Shown: positions 1 to 8,978, counted from the stretch's first letter. The stretch is 64,000 nucleotides of DNA from Brevibacillus choshinensis (GCF_016811915.1 NZ_CP069127.1:4250001-4314000), one strand, 5' to 3'. Translations and numbers: made by a program. The notes: generated from the sequence alone by a model not told the origin.

Positions 1-570
1 GCTGTCGATTCCCCCGGAAAGCAGGAGCAGCACTTTTCCGCTCACACCCACCGGCAATCCACCTAGCCCAGGAATGGTTTCGCAGCTGACGTAGGTTCCT
101 TCCGTACGAATTTCCACATTGACAATGGCTTCCGGTTCATGCACATCCACTTTAATGGCTGGGAGGGCACGCAAAATGTGGGTTCCGACCATGCGATTGA
201 CTTCCATCGAAGGGATCGGGTAGCGCTTGTCCGCACGACGGGTTACCACGCGGAACGTGCGAGGCTGCGGATTCATTTGGCGAATCAGCTCCAGGGAGCG
301 TTCCTTGATCGTCTCAATATCCGGGTCCACGTGAATCGTCGGGCTGATCGAGGAGATCCCGAAAACACGCTTCAGTCGGTCCATGACTTCGTAAGCATCT
401 TCCCCGTGCAGCTCCACATACATCCGTCCGTAATTGCGGCGCACTTTTACTTTATAGAAGGAACGCAAAACGCTTTTTACGCTGCGCATCAATGTTTCTT
501 CAAACATGTCGCGGTTTTTCCCTTTCAGGGCCAACTCTCCGTAACGGATCAAAATTACATCGTAGTTCAT
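1..570 (-). CDS. thiI: tRNA 4-thiouridine synthase ThiI, N-terminal part (runs off the window)
   Basis: ThiI activates U8 of tRNA with ATP and transfers sulfur to make 4-thiouridine; in some organisms it also supplies sulfur to ThiS for thiamine synthesis. The visible 190 codons give the N-terminal ferredoxin-like/THUMP region starting MNYDVILIRYGELALKGKN and end inside the PP-loop ATP-binding motif (SGGIDS) at the window edge. The C-terminal PP-loop and any rhodanese part lie outside. The ATG at 570 has GGAGACGAAC just upstream. It starts 11 bases after the stop of the cysteine desulfurase gene, so the two are very probably one operon, with the desulfurase as sulfur donor. Confidence 0.95.
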   Translation of the reverse strand, partial: MNYDVILIRYGELALKGKNRDMFEETLMRSVKSVLRSFYKVKVRRNYGRMYVELHGEDAYEVMDRLKRVFGISSISPTIHVDPDIETIKERSLELIRQMNPQPRTFRVVTRRADKRYPIPSMEVNRMVGTHILRALPAIKVDVHEPEAIVNVEIRTEGTYVSCETIPGLGGLPVGVSGKVLLLLSGGIDS

Positions 571-581
571 GTTCGTCTCCT

Positions 582-1742
582 TTATCTGGTTACGCTTTTT
601 GGTTTCATTTGCTTGCGCAGGCTATTGACACACGCCTCTAAAGCTGCGAGAAACTGACTGATGTCTTCCTTCGTATTTTCCCGTCCTAGGCTAATTCGCA
701 GGGAAGACAGTGCACAATCACGCTCGATACCCACGGATGTCAGGACGCGACTCGGTTCATTCGCTTTGGAGGAGCAGGCTGATTTGGTGGAAACCAAAAA
801 GCCCCGTTCTTCCAACGCGTGCAAGAGCACTTCCGCCTTCACTCCTGGAACAGAGATGTTCATGATGTGCGGTGCCGCTCCATTTGCTGGCGTATTGATG
901 ATGCATCCTTCGATCGCGGAGATTCCTTCACGCAGGTGATTCAGCAAAGCTTTCAGGCGGATGCTTTCCACCGAGCCCGTTTCTTCCAATAAACGGACTG
1001 CTTTCGCCATACCCGCAATCGCAGGCAAATTCTCCGTACCTGATCGAACGCCGCCTTCTTGGCCTCCCCCCATCATCAAAGGGTGAATGATCAATCCCTC
1101 ACGCTTGTACAAGATCCCTACACCACGCGGTCCGTAAAACTTGTGGGCAGACACGCTCAAAAGATCAATGCCGGAATCCTTAAGGCGAAGCGGGACTTTT
1201 CCTACTGCTTGCACCGCATCCACATGAAACAGGACTTTGGGAAACTGCTTCAGCCATTGACCTATCTCCTCGATCGGCTGAATGGTACCCAATTCATTGT
1301 TCACATGCATGATGGAAACGAGAATCGTATCCGGCCGCATCGCTTTTTTCACATTTTCAAGCGAGACGCGTCCTTCTCGGTCGACAGGCAAAAAGGTCGT
1401 CGTAAACCCCAGGCTCTCCAATTGCTTGCAAACATCATAAACAGCCGGATGCTCTACCTGGGTCGTAATGATATGCTTCCCACGGTTTTGATATTGAAAG
1501 GCTACGCCTTTGATCGCCGTATTATTGCTTTCCGTACCGCCGGAGGTAAAAATGATTTCCCCCGCTTTGCAGCCCAAGAACTTTGCTGCTACCTCTCGCG
1601 CTTGCTTCAAAACTGCTTCCGCCTCTACTCCCATTTGATGGAGGGAGGAAGGGTTGCCATAGTAGCTTTCCATGGCACGTCTCATCGTCTCAACCACTTG
1701 GGGATGAGGACGAGTCGTAGCACTGTTGTCCAAATAAATCAC
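582..1742 (-). CDS. nifZ: Cysteine desulfurase (NifS/IscS-like, ThiI partner)
   Basis: PLP-dependent enzyme that takes sulfur from L-cysteine as an enzyme-bound persulfide and gives alanine. The 386-residue protein begins MIYLDNSATTRP, carries the PLP lysine in SVSAHKFYGPRG (about residue 200) and the persulfide cysteine in STKSACSS (about residue 325), and has normal family length. The start is GTG at 1742 with GGAAGGTG upstream. The gene lies directly before thiI, as nifZ does near thiI in Bacillus subtilis, where NifZ is the dedicated donor for tRNA 4-thiolation. I name it nifZ on that synteny; an IscS-type housekeeping role cannot be excluded from sequence alone. Confidence 0.9.
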   Translation of the reverse strand: MIYLDNSATTRPHPQVVETMRRAMESYYGNPSSLHQMGVEAEAVLKQAREVAAKFLGCKAGEIIFTSGGTESNNTAIKGVAFQYQNRGKHIITTQVEHPAVYDVCKQLESLGFTTTFLPVDREGRVSLENVKKAMRPDTILVSIMHVNNELGTIQPIEEIGQWLKQFPKVLFHVDAVQAVGKVPLRLKDSGIDLLSVSAHKFYGPRGVGILYKREGLIIHPLMMGGGQEGGVRSGTENLPAIAGMAKAVRLLEETGSVESIRLKALLNHLREGISAIEGCIINTPANGAAPHIMNISVPGVKAEVLLHALEERGFLVSTKSACSSKANEPSRVLTSVGIERDCALSSLRISLGRENTKEDISQFLAALEACVNSLRKQMKPKSVTR

Positions 1743-1942
1743 TAGTCCACACCTTCCTGAGGGCGAGGTGCCCCATGTCTACGCTACATCATAACACGAC
1801 TGTTCGTCGTACATACAGCGCAAAGCATGCTTTCCCTTCTATTTTCCCCACTTTCCCATCCAAATTCGCCATTTCCGCTGCGCTCCGAGCGATCGTTCAC
1901 ACACTATTCACACATAAAGCGCTTACATCCAGCATTAGGCTC

Positions 1943-1971
1943 TTTACATCAAAGGTCCTTTTCGTTAGAAT
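1943..1971 (+). promoter_or_regulatory. Sigma-A-type promoter
   Basis: TTTACA at 1943-1948 and TAGAAT at 1966-1971 are 17 bases apart, a good match to a vegetative promoter. It lies about 40 bases before the start of the 48-residue ORF at 2012. The desulfurase gene is transcribed the other way, so this is a divergent intergenic region (1743-2011) with no other gene seen. Confidence 0.6.
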
Positions 1972-2011
1972 TGTCAGTAAATTTAAACAAAACAACGAGG
2001 AGAGAGCAACC

Positions 2012-2158
2012 ATGACAACCCAAGCTATGCAAGAAAAAATCACCAAGATGGAAGCAGAACTGAAACGCCTGCAGGCTGAACTTGCAAAAATGAACAAAAG
2101 CACCCCTCCCATCAACCGATCTGACGTCGCATACCTAAATGAGGTGTACAACGGGTGA
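2012..2158 (+). CDS. Small coiled-coil protein, 48 aa, unknown function
   Basis: Short ORF starting at ATG 2012 behind the strong ribosome binding site ACGAGGAGAGAG and preceded by a good promoter. The first 30 or so residues (KITKMEAELKRLQAELAKMN) have a heptad pattern typical of a short coiled coil; the tail is polar. No signal peptide or membrane segment. The same frame is open further upstream, but that stretch looks non-coding and lies before the promoter. A terminator hairpin follows, so this is a one-gene unit. I do not recognise the family. Confidence 0.7.
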   Translation: MTTQAMQEKITKMEAELKRLQAELAKMNKSTPPINRSDVAYLNEVYNG

Positions 2159-2181
2159 CATTTCGCTTATTTTGTTTTCAG

Positions 2182-2228
2182 TAGCGTGGAAGTGGCATGA
2201 AGGATCTGCCGCATCCCACGCTATTTTT
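2182..2228 (+). terminator. Rho-independent terminator
   Basis: TAGCGTGG pairs with CCACGCTA, with an inner GTGGC/GCCGC stem, followed by ATTTTTG. It ends the 48-aa gene unit and separates it from the LysM gene. Confidence 0.75.
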
Positions 2229-2418
2229 GTGTCCATTTGCCCTTTTTCCTCCTACTTTGGTACGAAAATACATTTCTCAAAAGGGAGCCTACTTGCTCTT
2301 GCTGGAAATTGCGTCCATGTGAGTGTTAATTTACCTAATGAAAGCAGTTGGTTCTGCTGGTTACAATTATGGTGGAAAGATTCAAAAAACATCACGCTAC
2401 GGCATCGAGGAGGCTTTC

Positions 2419-3591
2419 ATGCTCAAATCAACACGATGGAAACGTCTAGCTGCTCAAACCACCCTGATTGCACTGCTGCTTCCTTCCACATCTGCTTTTG
2501 CACAGTCTATCTCCGTAAAGTCTGGAGACACACTGGGGAATCTGGCCTATCGCTACCAGGTGACAGTCGAGCAATTGATGATCGCCAACCACCTGCAAAC
2601 CGATCAGATCCTATCCGGCCAATCCCTGTACATACCGCCAAGCTCAGATATTTATACCGTCAAATCTGGTGATGTCTTGTGGAAAATCGCTGCAGACCAC
2701 CAGACCACCATTCCTACACTCATGGAGATCAATCAGCGCACGTCTTACGATCTCCTCGCAGGCGAGAAGCTCCTCGTACCGAAATCCGCGAATTCGGCAA
2801 ACAACACCTACACGGTAAAAAGCGGAGACGTACTCTGGAAGATTGCGAGCCGCTACAGCGTAACCATCCAGGCCATCCTGGATGCCAACCAATTGACTTC
2901 TACAGATCTCTTGGTCGGACAAAAATTGCTGATCCCTTCTTCAGGTGGACAAGCCAATACCAAGCCCGTCGAACAGCCGAAAACGGATACGAGCAAACCT
3001 TGGGTAGAAAATACTCGCTATCAAGTGGCAAAAGGGGACACTCCCTGGACCGTTTCGATCGCTCACGGTATTCCGATGACGGAGCTGCTGCAAGTAAACA
3101 ACCTGTCGGAAAGTTCTGAGCTGCAAATCGGGCAGTCACTCATCATCCCGGTTCACCATATCCCGAAGACGCAAGTTACAAGTTCCAAATACGGAGAATA
3201 CCTGGATTGGTTTGAAGCAAGCCAGTATCTCTTTCCCATAAACGCCGTTGCGACCGTAACCGACTTTGAGACAGGGAAGAGCTTCCAAGTCAAACGGACC
3301 ATCGGTGCCTCCCATTCCGATACCGAGCCTCTCACTGCTGCCGACACAGCAATCATCAAAGAGGTCTGGGGTGGCGATTTTTCATGGAGTGTACGTCCGG
3401 TAATTGTAGAAGTGAACGGCAGAAGAATCGCCGCTTCGATGACCTCCATGCCTCACAGCATCGAATACATCACCGACAATAACTTTACGGGTCACTTTGA
3501 CATCCATTTCCTGAACAGCCTGCGTCATAAGGACAACGAGATCGATCCTGATCACCAGGAAGCCATCAAAGTGGCTGCTGGACTGAAATAG
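2419..3591 (+). CDS. Secreted LysM-repeat cell-wall protein
   Basis: Exported protein of 390 residues. A signal peptide (MLKSTRWKRL, hydrophobic core, cut near AFAQS) is followed by four LysM peptidoglycan-binding modules at about residues 30-75, 80-125, 133-178 and 198-245, each with the VKSGDxLWKIA-type start and IPxS-type end. The last 120 residues form a domain with TVTDFETGKSFQVKR, DTEPLTAAD, WSWSVRP, GRRIAASM and GHFDIHF; I recall this domain following LysM modules in many Firmicutes, without a settled function. It lacks the HGT/SHGCxR signature of L,D-transpeptidases. Start at ATG 2419 behind GAGGAGG; the upstream in-frame extension is unlikely because it would bury the signal peptide. 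Confidence 0.88.
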   Translation: MLKSTRWKRLAAQTTLIALLLPSTSAFAQSISVKSGDTLGNLAYRYQVTVEQLMIANHLQTDQILSGQSLYIPPSSDIYTVKSGDVLWKIAADHQTTIPTLMEINQRTSYDLLAGEKLLVPKSANSANNTYTVKSGDVLWKIASRYSVTIQAILDANQLTSTDLLVGQKLLIPSSGGQANTKPVEQPKTDTSKPWVENTRYQVAKGDTPWTVSIAHGIPMTELLQVNNLSESSELQIGQSLIIPVHHIPKTQVTSSKYGEYLDWFEASQYLFPINAVATVTDFETGKSFQVKRTIGASHSDTEPLTAADTAIIKEVWGGDFSWSVRPVIVEVNGRRIAASMTSMPHSIEYITDNNFTGHFDIHFLNSLRHKDNEIDPDHQEAIKVAAGLK

Positions 3592-3596
3592 CACAA

Positions 3597-3634
3597 AAAA
3601 CGTTCCGGTCATTTTCGACGGAACGTTTTTGCTT
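3597..3634. terminator. Bidirectional terminator between LysM gene and dapF
   Basis: AACGTTCCG pairs with CGGAACGTT, flanked by A-rich and T-rich runs, so it can stop both the LysM gene and the convergent dapF. Confidence 0.8.
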
Positions 3635-3637
3635 TTT

Positions 3638-4498
3638 CTATTTATAAGGGATCGGGCCTTGGTAGACTCCGGAAAATACTTCTGTGGCAGGGCCAGTCAT
3701 AAACACGCGATTGTCGCTTTCTCGCCATTCTATAAACAGATCGCCGCCTGCCAGATGCACGGTCACCTTGCGATCCACTTTATCGCTCAAGATCGCGGCG
3801 ACTGCTGCAGCACAGGCTCCTGTTCCACAGGCAAGAGTGACGCCTGAGCCTCTCTCCCATACCCGGAAGAGAATTTCCTGGCGGTCGAGAATCTGGATGA
3901 ACTCTACATTCGTACGTTCCGGGAACCACTCATGAAATTCGATCTTCGGGCCGTACTTGACTACATCTTCGTCTACCACTTCATCCATGAACAGAATCGC
4001 ATGCGGGTTTCCCATCGAAACTGCGGTCATGGTAAAAGCCTCTCCATCCACTTCGATGGTTTCTTCAAGAGCCTTCTCCTCCGGAATTCCTGCCATCGGA
4101 ATGGCTGCACGCTCAAATCGCGGCTCGCCCATGTCAATCGTGACTTGCTCTACCTTGCCATCCTCGCCGAGTGACACGACAGGAGTCACAATTCCCCCCA
4201 ACGTCTCTACGGTAAATGTATGTTCATGGGTCAAGCCATGATCGAATACGTACTTGCTGACACAGCGCAAGCCGTTCCCACAGTTTTTCGCTTCGCTGCC
4301 GTCGTTATTGAACACGCGCATGCGGAAATCCGCCCGCTCGGAGGGCAGGATCAAGATCAAGCCGTCACCGCCAATGCCGAAATGGCGGTCGCTTACACGT
4401 CTCGACAGCTCGGGAAGATCTACACCGGTCAAGTCTTCTGTGAAACCATTCACATATACATAATCGTTTCCCAGTCCATGCAATTTTGTGAACTTCAT
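3638..4498 (-). CDS. dapF: Diaminopimelate epimerase
   Basis: Converts LL- to meso-diaminopimelate, the precursor of lysine and of the peptidoglycan cross-link. Length 286 residues is normal. The two catalytic cysteines are visible in AKNCGNGLRC (about residue 76) and ACGTGACA (about residue 225). The N-terminus MKFTKLHGLGNDYVYVN is typical of the family. Start ATG 4498 follows AGAGGAGAGGACC. It is monocistronic here, divergent from the DUF84 NTPase gene and convergent with the LysM gene. Confidence 0.96.
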   Translation of the reverse strand: MKFTKLHGLGNDYVYVNGFTEDLTGVDLPELSRRVSDRHFGIGGDGLILILPSERADFRMRVFNNDGSEAKNCGNGLRCVSKYVFDHGLTHEHTFTVETLGGIVTPVVSLGEDGKVEQVTIDMGEPRFERAAIPMAGIPEEKALEETIEVDGEAFTMTAVSMGNPHAILFMDEVVDEDVVKYGPKIEFHEWFPERTNVEFIQILDRQEILFRVWERGSGVTLACGTGACAAAVAAILSDKVDRKVTVHLAGGDLFIEWRESDNRVFMTGPATEVFSGVYQGPIPYK

Positions 4499-4624
4499 GG
4501 TCCTCTCCTCTTTTTCTCACAAATTTCTGTCTCTAGTATAAGCCCTATCTTATCACATCGCACCCGTTTATGGGGAAGTGGTATACTACCACTAGTTTAT
4601 CGCAAGAAGCAGGAGGAGTGTCCC

Positions 4625-5155
4625 ATGGATTTTTCCACCATTCGCTATGCGCTCGGAACAACGAACGCTGCCAAAAAAGCGGCCGTGCAGATGGCTACGC
4701 TTGCCGAACCCATTTGCCAATCCGTCCCTTCCGGCGTGTCAGGCCAACCCATGTCTGAGGAGGAAACGATTGCCGGCGCTATAAACCGCGCAAAGACCGT
4801 ACTTGCAGAAGTCCCTCACGCACAAATCGGATTGGGACTGGAAGGCGGGCTCATGTACGACGATCGATACACACACCAATGGTATCTGATTTCCGTATGC
4901 GCTGCCTGGAACGGTGCAGAGCTTCATGTCGGAAAAGGCTTGTCCTTCCCCATCCCCAATAAAGCCGCTGAAAGGATTCAAAAGGAAAATATCGAATTGA
5001 GCGTCATCATCGACGAATGGAGCGGCCTTACAAACAGCAATCACCAGGGAGGAGCTTACGCTTTATTAACGGAGGACCGCATTCGCCGTGCGGATGTTTT
5101 TCGCGACGCCGTCCTTGCTGCGTTGACTCCTTTTTTCTCCAAACTCTATGAGTAA
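4625..5155 (+). CDS. DUF84 (YjjX-like) inosine/xanthosine triphosphatase
   Basis: Protein of 176 residues matching the DUF84/YjjX family, house-cleaning NTPases that hydrolyse ITP and XTP. Recognisable features are the N-terminal YALGTTNAAKKAAV, which parallels the LASxNxxK start of ITPase-fold enzymes, GLGLEGGL near residue 78, and the C-terminal RADVFRDAVLAAL. The start is ATG 4625 after GCAGGAGGAGTGTCCC; the open frame further upstream lies antisense to dapF. Substrate assignment rests on family membership only. Confidence 0.8.
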   Translation: MDFSTIRYALGTTNAAKKAAVQMATLAEPICQSVPSGVSGQPMSEEETIAGAINRAKTVLAEVPHAQIGLGLEGGLMYDDRYTHQWYLISVCAAWNGAELHVGKGLSFPIPNKAAERIQKENIELSVIIDEWSGLTNSNHQGGAYALLTEDRIRRADVFRDAVLAALTPFFSKLYE

Positions 5156-5160
5156 ATGGA

Positions 5161-5194
5161 AAACCTCTCCAGACTGATCTGGAGAGGTTTTTTG
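5161..5194 (+). terminator. Rho-independent terminator after the DUF84 gene
   Basis: ACCTCTCCAGA and TCTGGAGAGGT form a perfect 11-bp stem with loop CTGA, followed by TTTTTT. Confidence 0.9.
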
Positions 5195-5204
5195 GGAACG
5201 GTAC

Positions 5205-5789
5205 CTACCGGGCCGTGTAGAATGGGTAAATGATTAGCGCGCCCAAAATGGCGATTGCCCCTACAATCATCGCCCAAGCCCCAAGCGTTCTCGAATTGCG
5301 TCGATACGCCAAGTAGCCAAGCACCATCCCAATGGGTGCAATCAGGTACGGCATTAAGAACAGGGAAAGGATCGACAACCCGAGCCCTGTCATCCCGATA
5401 CCGCTTGCCCCACCTTCCCGACTGTCCTCCTCAGGTTCAACACGATCAGAACGACGTCGAACCGGAATCGGTTCGGCGATTTCCGCAGCGGTCTCTGTGT
5501 CGCGGTCCCGTACAGAGGATACCCTGTATACTTCTTCCTGTGTACGATCCACGCCGTCCAGGCGCTCGGAAAAATCGTTCTTGTCCTTACCCAGCTCGCC
5601 GTTATAGCGCTCTGTGCGGGTGTACGGGTCATACTGGATTCTTTGGATGGCGGCGTTTTTGTCGTCATCATCAAACGCCTTTTCAGTCCACGTATCCGCA
5701 GCAAACTCCGTATCGTGCAGGTCGACTGTCTCGGAAAAGCCGGTATCTTCCTTCCGCTTCGCAGTCATACGTTCAATACAGTCCGACAT
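5205..5789 (-). CDS. DUF4190-like membrane protein with long acidic N-terminus
   Basis: Protein of 194 residues. The first 120 or so residues are hydrophilic and rich in D, E and R (cytoplasmic or disordered). The C-terminal part has two membrane segments (GLSILSLFLMPYLIAPIGMV and AWAMIVGAIAILGALIIY) joined by GYLAYRRNSRTLG, the pattern of small DUF4190-type proteins. The start at 5789 has AAGGGGCTGAGC upstream. Single gene between two plus-strand genes. Function unknown. Confidence 0.7.
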   Translation of the reverse strand: MSDCIERMTAKRKEDTGFSETVDLHDTEFAADTWTEKAFDDDDKNAAIQRIQYDPYTRTERYNGELGKDKNDFSERLDGVDRTQEEVYRVSSVRDRDTETAAEIAEPIPVRRRSDRVEPEEDSREGGASGIGMTGLGLSILSLFLMPYLIAPIGMVLGYLAYRRNSRTLGAWAMIVGAIAILGALIIYPFYTAR

Positions 5790-5882
5790 GCATGCTCAGC
5801 CCCTTTTGGCAAAGGATTTGTTGGTGAAGGAAGTAGCCTTATTCTCTGCGTTCGGTGTACAATTTAAACTGGAGGCGAGAGG

Positions 5883-6473
5883 ATGAAACCAGAGAAAGTC
5901 CTAACGATTGGCATTGATATCGACGGCACAGTGACGTCACCCAGCAGTATTGTCCCGCTGATGAACGAAAGCTTTGGAAGAGATTTACGATATGAAGACT
6001 GCTATGAATACAACCTTGCTAATGTTTACAACATTACGGACGAGGAATTTGACAAATGGCTCGATCAGAATGGGGAGCGCTTATACAAGGAAGCTCCCGT
6101 TCACGGAAACGCGGATGACATCTTGAGAGCTTGGCATCCGCATTTCAAACTGGTTTACATCAGCGCTAGGGAAGATAGGCACCGCGATGTCACCATCAAT
6201 TGGTTTTCCCGTTACGACATTCCGTTTCACGAGCTTGATCTGATTGGCTCCCATGACAAGCTGTCTGCTGCGAAAAAATGGGGCGTCGATCTGTTTTTGG
6301 AGGATCGCCTGGAAAATGCCCTTCAGCTGTCGGAAGCCCTGCAAATCCCAGTCTTTTTGTTCGATACTCCCTATAATCAGGGTGATCTTCCATCGCTCGT
6401 ACATCGCGTCACCACCTGGGATGAAGTGCAAGAAAAAATTCAGCTGCTTTCCATGGAACGGACAAGCGTATAA
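5883..6473 (+). CDS. HAD-family 5'-nucleotidase-like phosphatase (YqfW type)
   Basis: HAD hydrolase of 196 residues. Motif I is IGIDIDGTVT (the DxD nucleophile pair near residue 12), motif II lies around VYISARED (about residue 97), and the end motif is DLFLEDRLENA (about residue 138). This arrangement and length match the deoxyribonucleotidase-like NT5C/YqfW group, which dephosphorylates nucleoside monophosphates; the substrate is not shown by the sequence. The start ATG 5883 follows GGAGGCGAGAGG. A strong terminator follows at once. Confidence 0.8.
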   Translation: MKPEKVLTIGIDIDGTVTSPSSIVPLMNESFGRDLRYEDCYEYNLANVYNITDEEFDKWLDQNGERLYKEAPVHGNADDILRAWHPHFKLVYISAREDRHRDVTINWFSRYDIPFHELDLIGSHDKLSAAKKWGVDLFLEDRLENALQLSEALQIPVFLFDTPYNQGDLPSLVHRVTTWDEVQEKIQLLSMERTSV

Positions 6474-6479
6474 GAAACG

Positions 6480-6519
6480 GCAAAAAGACGTATCACCAGT
6501 CAGGGATACGTCTTTTTGC
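6480..6519. terminator. Bidirectional terminator
   Basis: GCAAAAAGACGTATC pairs with GATACGTCTTTTTGC over 15 bp. It lies between the convergent nucleotidase and DUF1540 genes. Confidence 0.9.
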
Positions 6520-6531
6520 GCCAAAAGCAGC

Positions 6532-6744
6532 CTACTTGCCGGATTGTTTCGGCTTGAACGTGAGACAACAGGTCTCGGACGAGGTGTTAGCCTTATCCTG
6601 GTGCGAATCGTTCTCCGCGGCAAACTCCGTCTTGTAGTCTGCGCTCGCGTGTGCGTCGATTTCCACCATGATCTCGTCAGCACTGCACAAGTTCCCTTGC
6701 GCCCAATACTCGCAATTCGCTACACTGCATTTTACTTGTGGCAT
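6532..6744 (-). CDS. DUF1540 domain protein, 70 aa
   Basis: Small protein with the DUF1540 cysteine pattern: CSVANCEYWAQGNLCSAD at the start and ETCCLTFKP near the end. The spaced cysteines suggest metal binding, but the function of the family is not established. Start ATG 6744 is preceded by GGGGGTGAATACAC. It is divergent from the SDR gene at 6860. Confidence 0.85.
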   Translation of the reverse strand: MPQVKCSVANCEYWAQGNLCSADEIMVEIDAHASADYKTEFAAENDSHQDKANTSSETCCLTFKPKQSGK

Positions 6745-6859
6745 GTGTATTCACCCCCTAGGGGCTATCCTTCACATCCTCAGGGAGGCTTATACCATGT
6801 CCAGTGTGGAAATAAACGCGGGAATCTTCCCATCTAAAACCGTCAGAAAGGATGAATCC

Positions 6860-7639
6860 ATGACCGTACAGCGAATCGTCGTCATCACCGGAGCCTCAAG
6901 CGGACTTGGCCGAGCGCTCATCCGTCTGCATCTGGACAGAGGGGACATCGTCATCGCCACTGGACGCAAAGCATCCGGGCTGCAAGCACTCACATTGGAG
7001 CACCAGCAAAACGAGCGGCTACATACGCAGCTGTTCGATGTCGCTGACAGCGAAGCGGCTCGTCAATTGGCAGCGTGGGTACATGTGCGCTTTGGCGGCT
7101 GTGACCTCTTGTATAACAATGCTGGATCTGCCGTATTCACCGCACTTGCAGACATGCGTCTGGACGAGCTGGAAGAGATGCTGCGTACGAATATTGCAGG
7201 AGTGATGTTTACCACCCGCGCATTTTTGCCCATGATGCAGCAGGCCAAAGCGGGACATGTCGTCAATATTGCCTCCTTAGCCGGACAAGTCGCGACGTCC
7301 AAAGCAGCTGTATACGCTGCCAGCAAAGCAGCCATCATCCGATTGAGCGAAGGCTTGCGGCACGAGCTGAAGGAGCACGGCATTCACATTACCTGTGCAA
7401 TGCCAGGCCCGATCGATACACCCTTTCTCGATCGGGCAGATCGAACCGGAAACTATCGCAGCAAAGTCAGCAAGTACCTGCTGACACCGGAGCAAACAGC
7501 AGCCTTAATCCTGCAGGCAGTCGAACGAAAAAAGCCGGAAGTGGCGATGCCCAAGCGCCTCTACTACCTGTCCTTACTCTACGCCCTCCTGCCGCACAGT
7601 GTGAAGCGACTCGTCGCCCCTCTCCTGAATCGCAAGTGA
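6860..7639 (+). CDS. Short-chain dehydrogenase/reductase
   Basis: SDR oxidoreductase of 259 residues with a Rossmann fold. The cofactor motif TGASSGLG is near residue 12, NNAG near residue 84, the catalytic Ser in NIASLAG near residue 138, and the YxxxK pair in YAASKAA near residue 153. The substrate is unknown. Start ATG 6860 follows AAAGGATG; an in-frame ATG at 6797 with its own good site (AGGGAGG) would add 21 residues and cannot be ruled out. The last 66 bases overlap the end of the convergent MFS gene. Confidence 0.9.
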   Translation: MTVQRIVVITGASSGLGRALIRLHLDRGDIVIATGRKASGLQALTLEHQQNERLHTQLFDVADSEAARQLAAWVHVRFGGCDLLYNNAGSAVFTALADMRLDELEEMLRTNIAGVMFTTRAFLPMMQQAKAGHVVNIASLAGQVATSKAAVYAASKAAIIRLSEGLRHELKEHGIHITCAMPGPIDTPFLDRADRTGNYRSKVSKYLLTPEQTAALILQAVERKKPEVAMPKRLYYLSLLYALLPHSVKRLVAPLLNRK

Positions 7640-8872
7640 CGGCTCATCCAATCGGCGCAGCATCCCGAATGCAATCCCGCCACAGACGATGCACACAGCA
7701 GCCCCGGCTCCAAACAAGCCTTGTACGCCCATAATGGGAATCAACAAGCCTGAGACGGCGGCTCCTGCGGGCATGCCAGTGCCTGTAATGGTCCGAATGC
7801 TGGTCATGACCCGTCCCAACAGCTCATCGGGGACCTGCTTCTGCAAATAGCTGCGATACAAAATGTTGTACGGAGAATAACAGAAGCCTGCCAAGGCCAT
7901 CGCCAGCATCGCCACTTCCAGTCTGGAGAACAGGGCTAGCGGAAGTGTCGTAACCCCCCATCCCACAATGATTCCGGCCAGAGTCGCTCCCAACGGCCAT
8001 TTCCAAGTAATCGTCGAGAAGAACAAGGAACCTAACAGAGCGCCGATTGCCAGGGAGGACCACAGCATCCCCAGTGCCACAGACCCTCCGCCCAAATCCT
8101 GATTCGCATAGAGCGGCAAAGCCACCTCTACAGGTCCATACGCCATATTGAACAAAAAGGTAAACAGGACGAGCACCAGCATCTGCTTGTGCCCTACGAG
8201 ATAGCGGTAACCCGTGCGCATATCCAGAAGCAGAGTGCGCAAGTAAGCCCCCGCTTCGCTTTCCTTGGCGTCAGAAGCTGCCATGGCACTCTGCGTGAGG
8301 CGCTTCGGCAATCGCGAAAAGCAGAATGCGCATACAAAAAAGCTTGCTGCATCAATCAACAGCACATAAGCTTCGCCAATCCAACCGATGAGGACACCCG
8401 CCAGGGCAGGGCCAAACATGTATACGATCTGCCACTGACTTTCCATGACCCCATTCGCTTTGACCAAATGCTTGGGGTCTGACACCAACCTCGGCAGCAA
8501 CGTCTGCGCCCCTGCTGTGCTAAGGGGAGAAAGAATCCCTGCAATGACAATCAGCATGTATATCACGAACAAAGGTACTTGGTCGACCTGAAGCAAGATC
8601 ACCAATGAAATGAAAATAAAGCCTCGAGTGATATTGTCGATCATAATCAGTTTTCTGCGGTCATACCGATCCAAAAGCACTCCCGCTACCAATCCTGCCA
8701 ATACGGCTGGCAGCATGTAGGCGAGAATCACTCCGCCCATTGCTGCAGAAGAGCCGGTCTTCTTCATGACAAACCAAGTCAAACCCATCCAGCCAAACTG
8801 ATCACCCAGTCCTGACAAAAACATCCCCAGCCAGTACCAGCGAAAAGCATTCTGCCGCCAAAGCTCTTTCAT
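7574..8872 (-). CDS. MFS exporter (MFS_3/multidrug type)
   Basis: Integral membrane protein of 432 residues with about 12 hydrophobic segments and a central charged loop near residues 195-215. The loop between segments 2 and 3 has GVLLDRYDRRKLI, the MFS motif A. It resembles the MFS_3 group that includes enterobactin exporters and macrolide efflux proteins; the substrate cannot be told. Start: ATG 8872 (MKELWRQ) is 8 bases after AGGA, whereas ATG 8878 is too close to it. Its 3' end overlaps the SDR gene. Confidence 0.88.
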   Translation of the reverse strand: MKELWRQNAFRWYWLGMFLSGLGDQFGWMGLTWFVMKKTGSSAAMGGVILAYMLPAVLAGLVAGVLLDRYDRRKLIMIDNITRGFIFISLVILLQVDQVPLFVIYMLIVIAGILSPLSTAGAQTLLPRLVSDPKHLVKANGVMESQWQIVYMFGPALAGVLIGWIGEAYVLLIDAASFFVCAFCFSRLPKRLTQSAMAASDAKESEAGAYLRTLLLDMRTGYRYLVGHKQMLVLVLFTFLFNMAYGPVEVALPLYANQDLGGGSVALGMLWSSLAIGALLGSLFFSTITWKWPLGATLAGIIVGWGVTTLPLALFSRLEVAMLAMALAGFCYSPYNILYRSYLQKQVPDELLGRVMTSIRTITGTGMPAGAAVSGLLIPIMGVQGLFGAGAAVCIVCGGIAFGMLRRLDEPSLAIQERGDESLHTVRQEGVE

Positions 8873-8978
8873 TTCCATCTTCCTTTTCTTTCCTGTGGTT
8901 GCCCTTATTGTAAAGATTTTATCATACTTTTACAACAATTATATTTATTAAACCAAAAACTTTCGGATGAATCTGAGC

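Noticed and set aside
1775..2011. 79-residue N-terminal extension of the 48-aa ORF
   Set aside because: It lies upstream of the promoter at 1943-1971 in part and lacks coding character; the strong ribosome binding site is at 2012.
2229..2418. Possible c-di-AMP riboswitch before the LysM gene
   Set aside because: Such riboswitches often precede wall hydrolases, but I could not recognise the conserved core in this stretch.
3601..3650. Short ORF on the plus strand after the LysM gene
   Set aside because: This is the bidirectional terminator region, and the frame is antisense to dapF.
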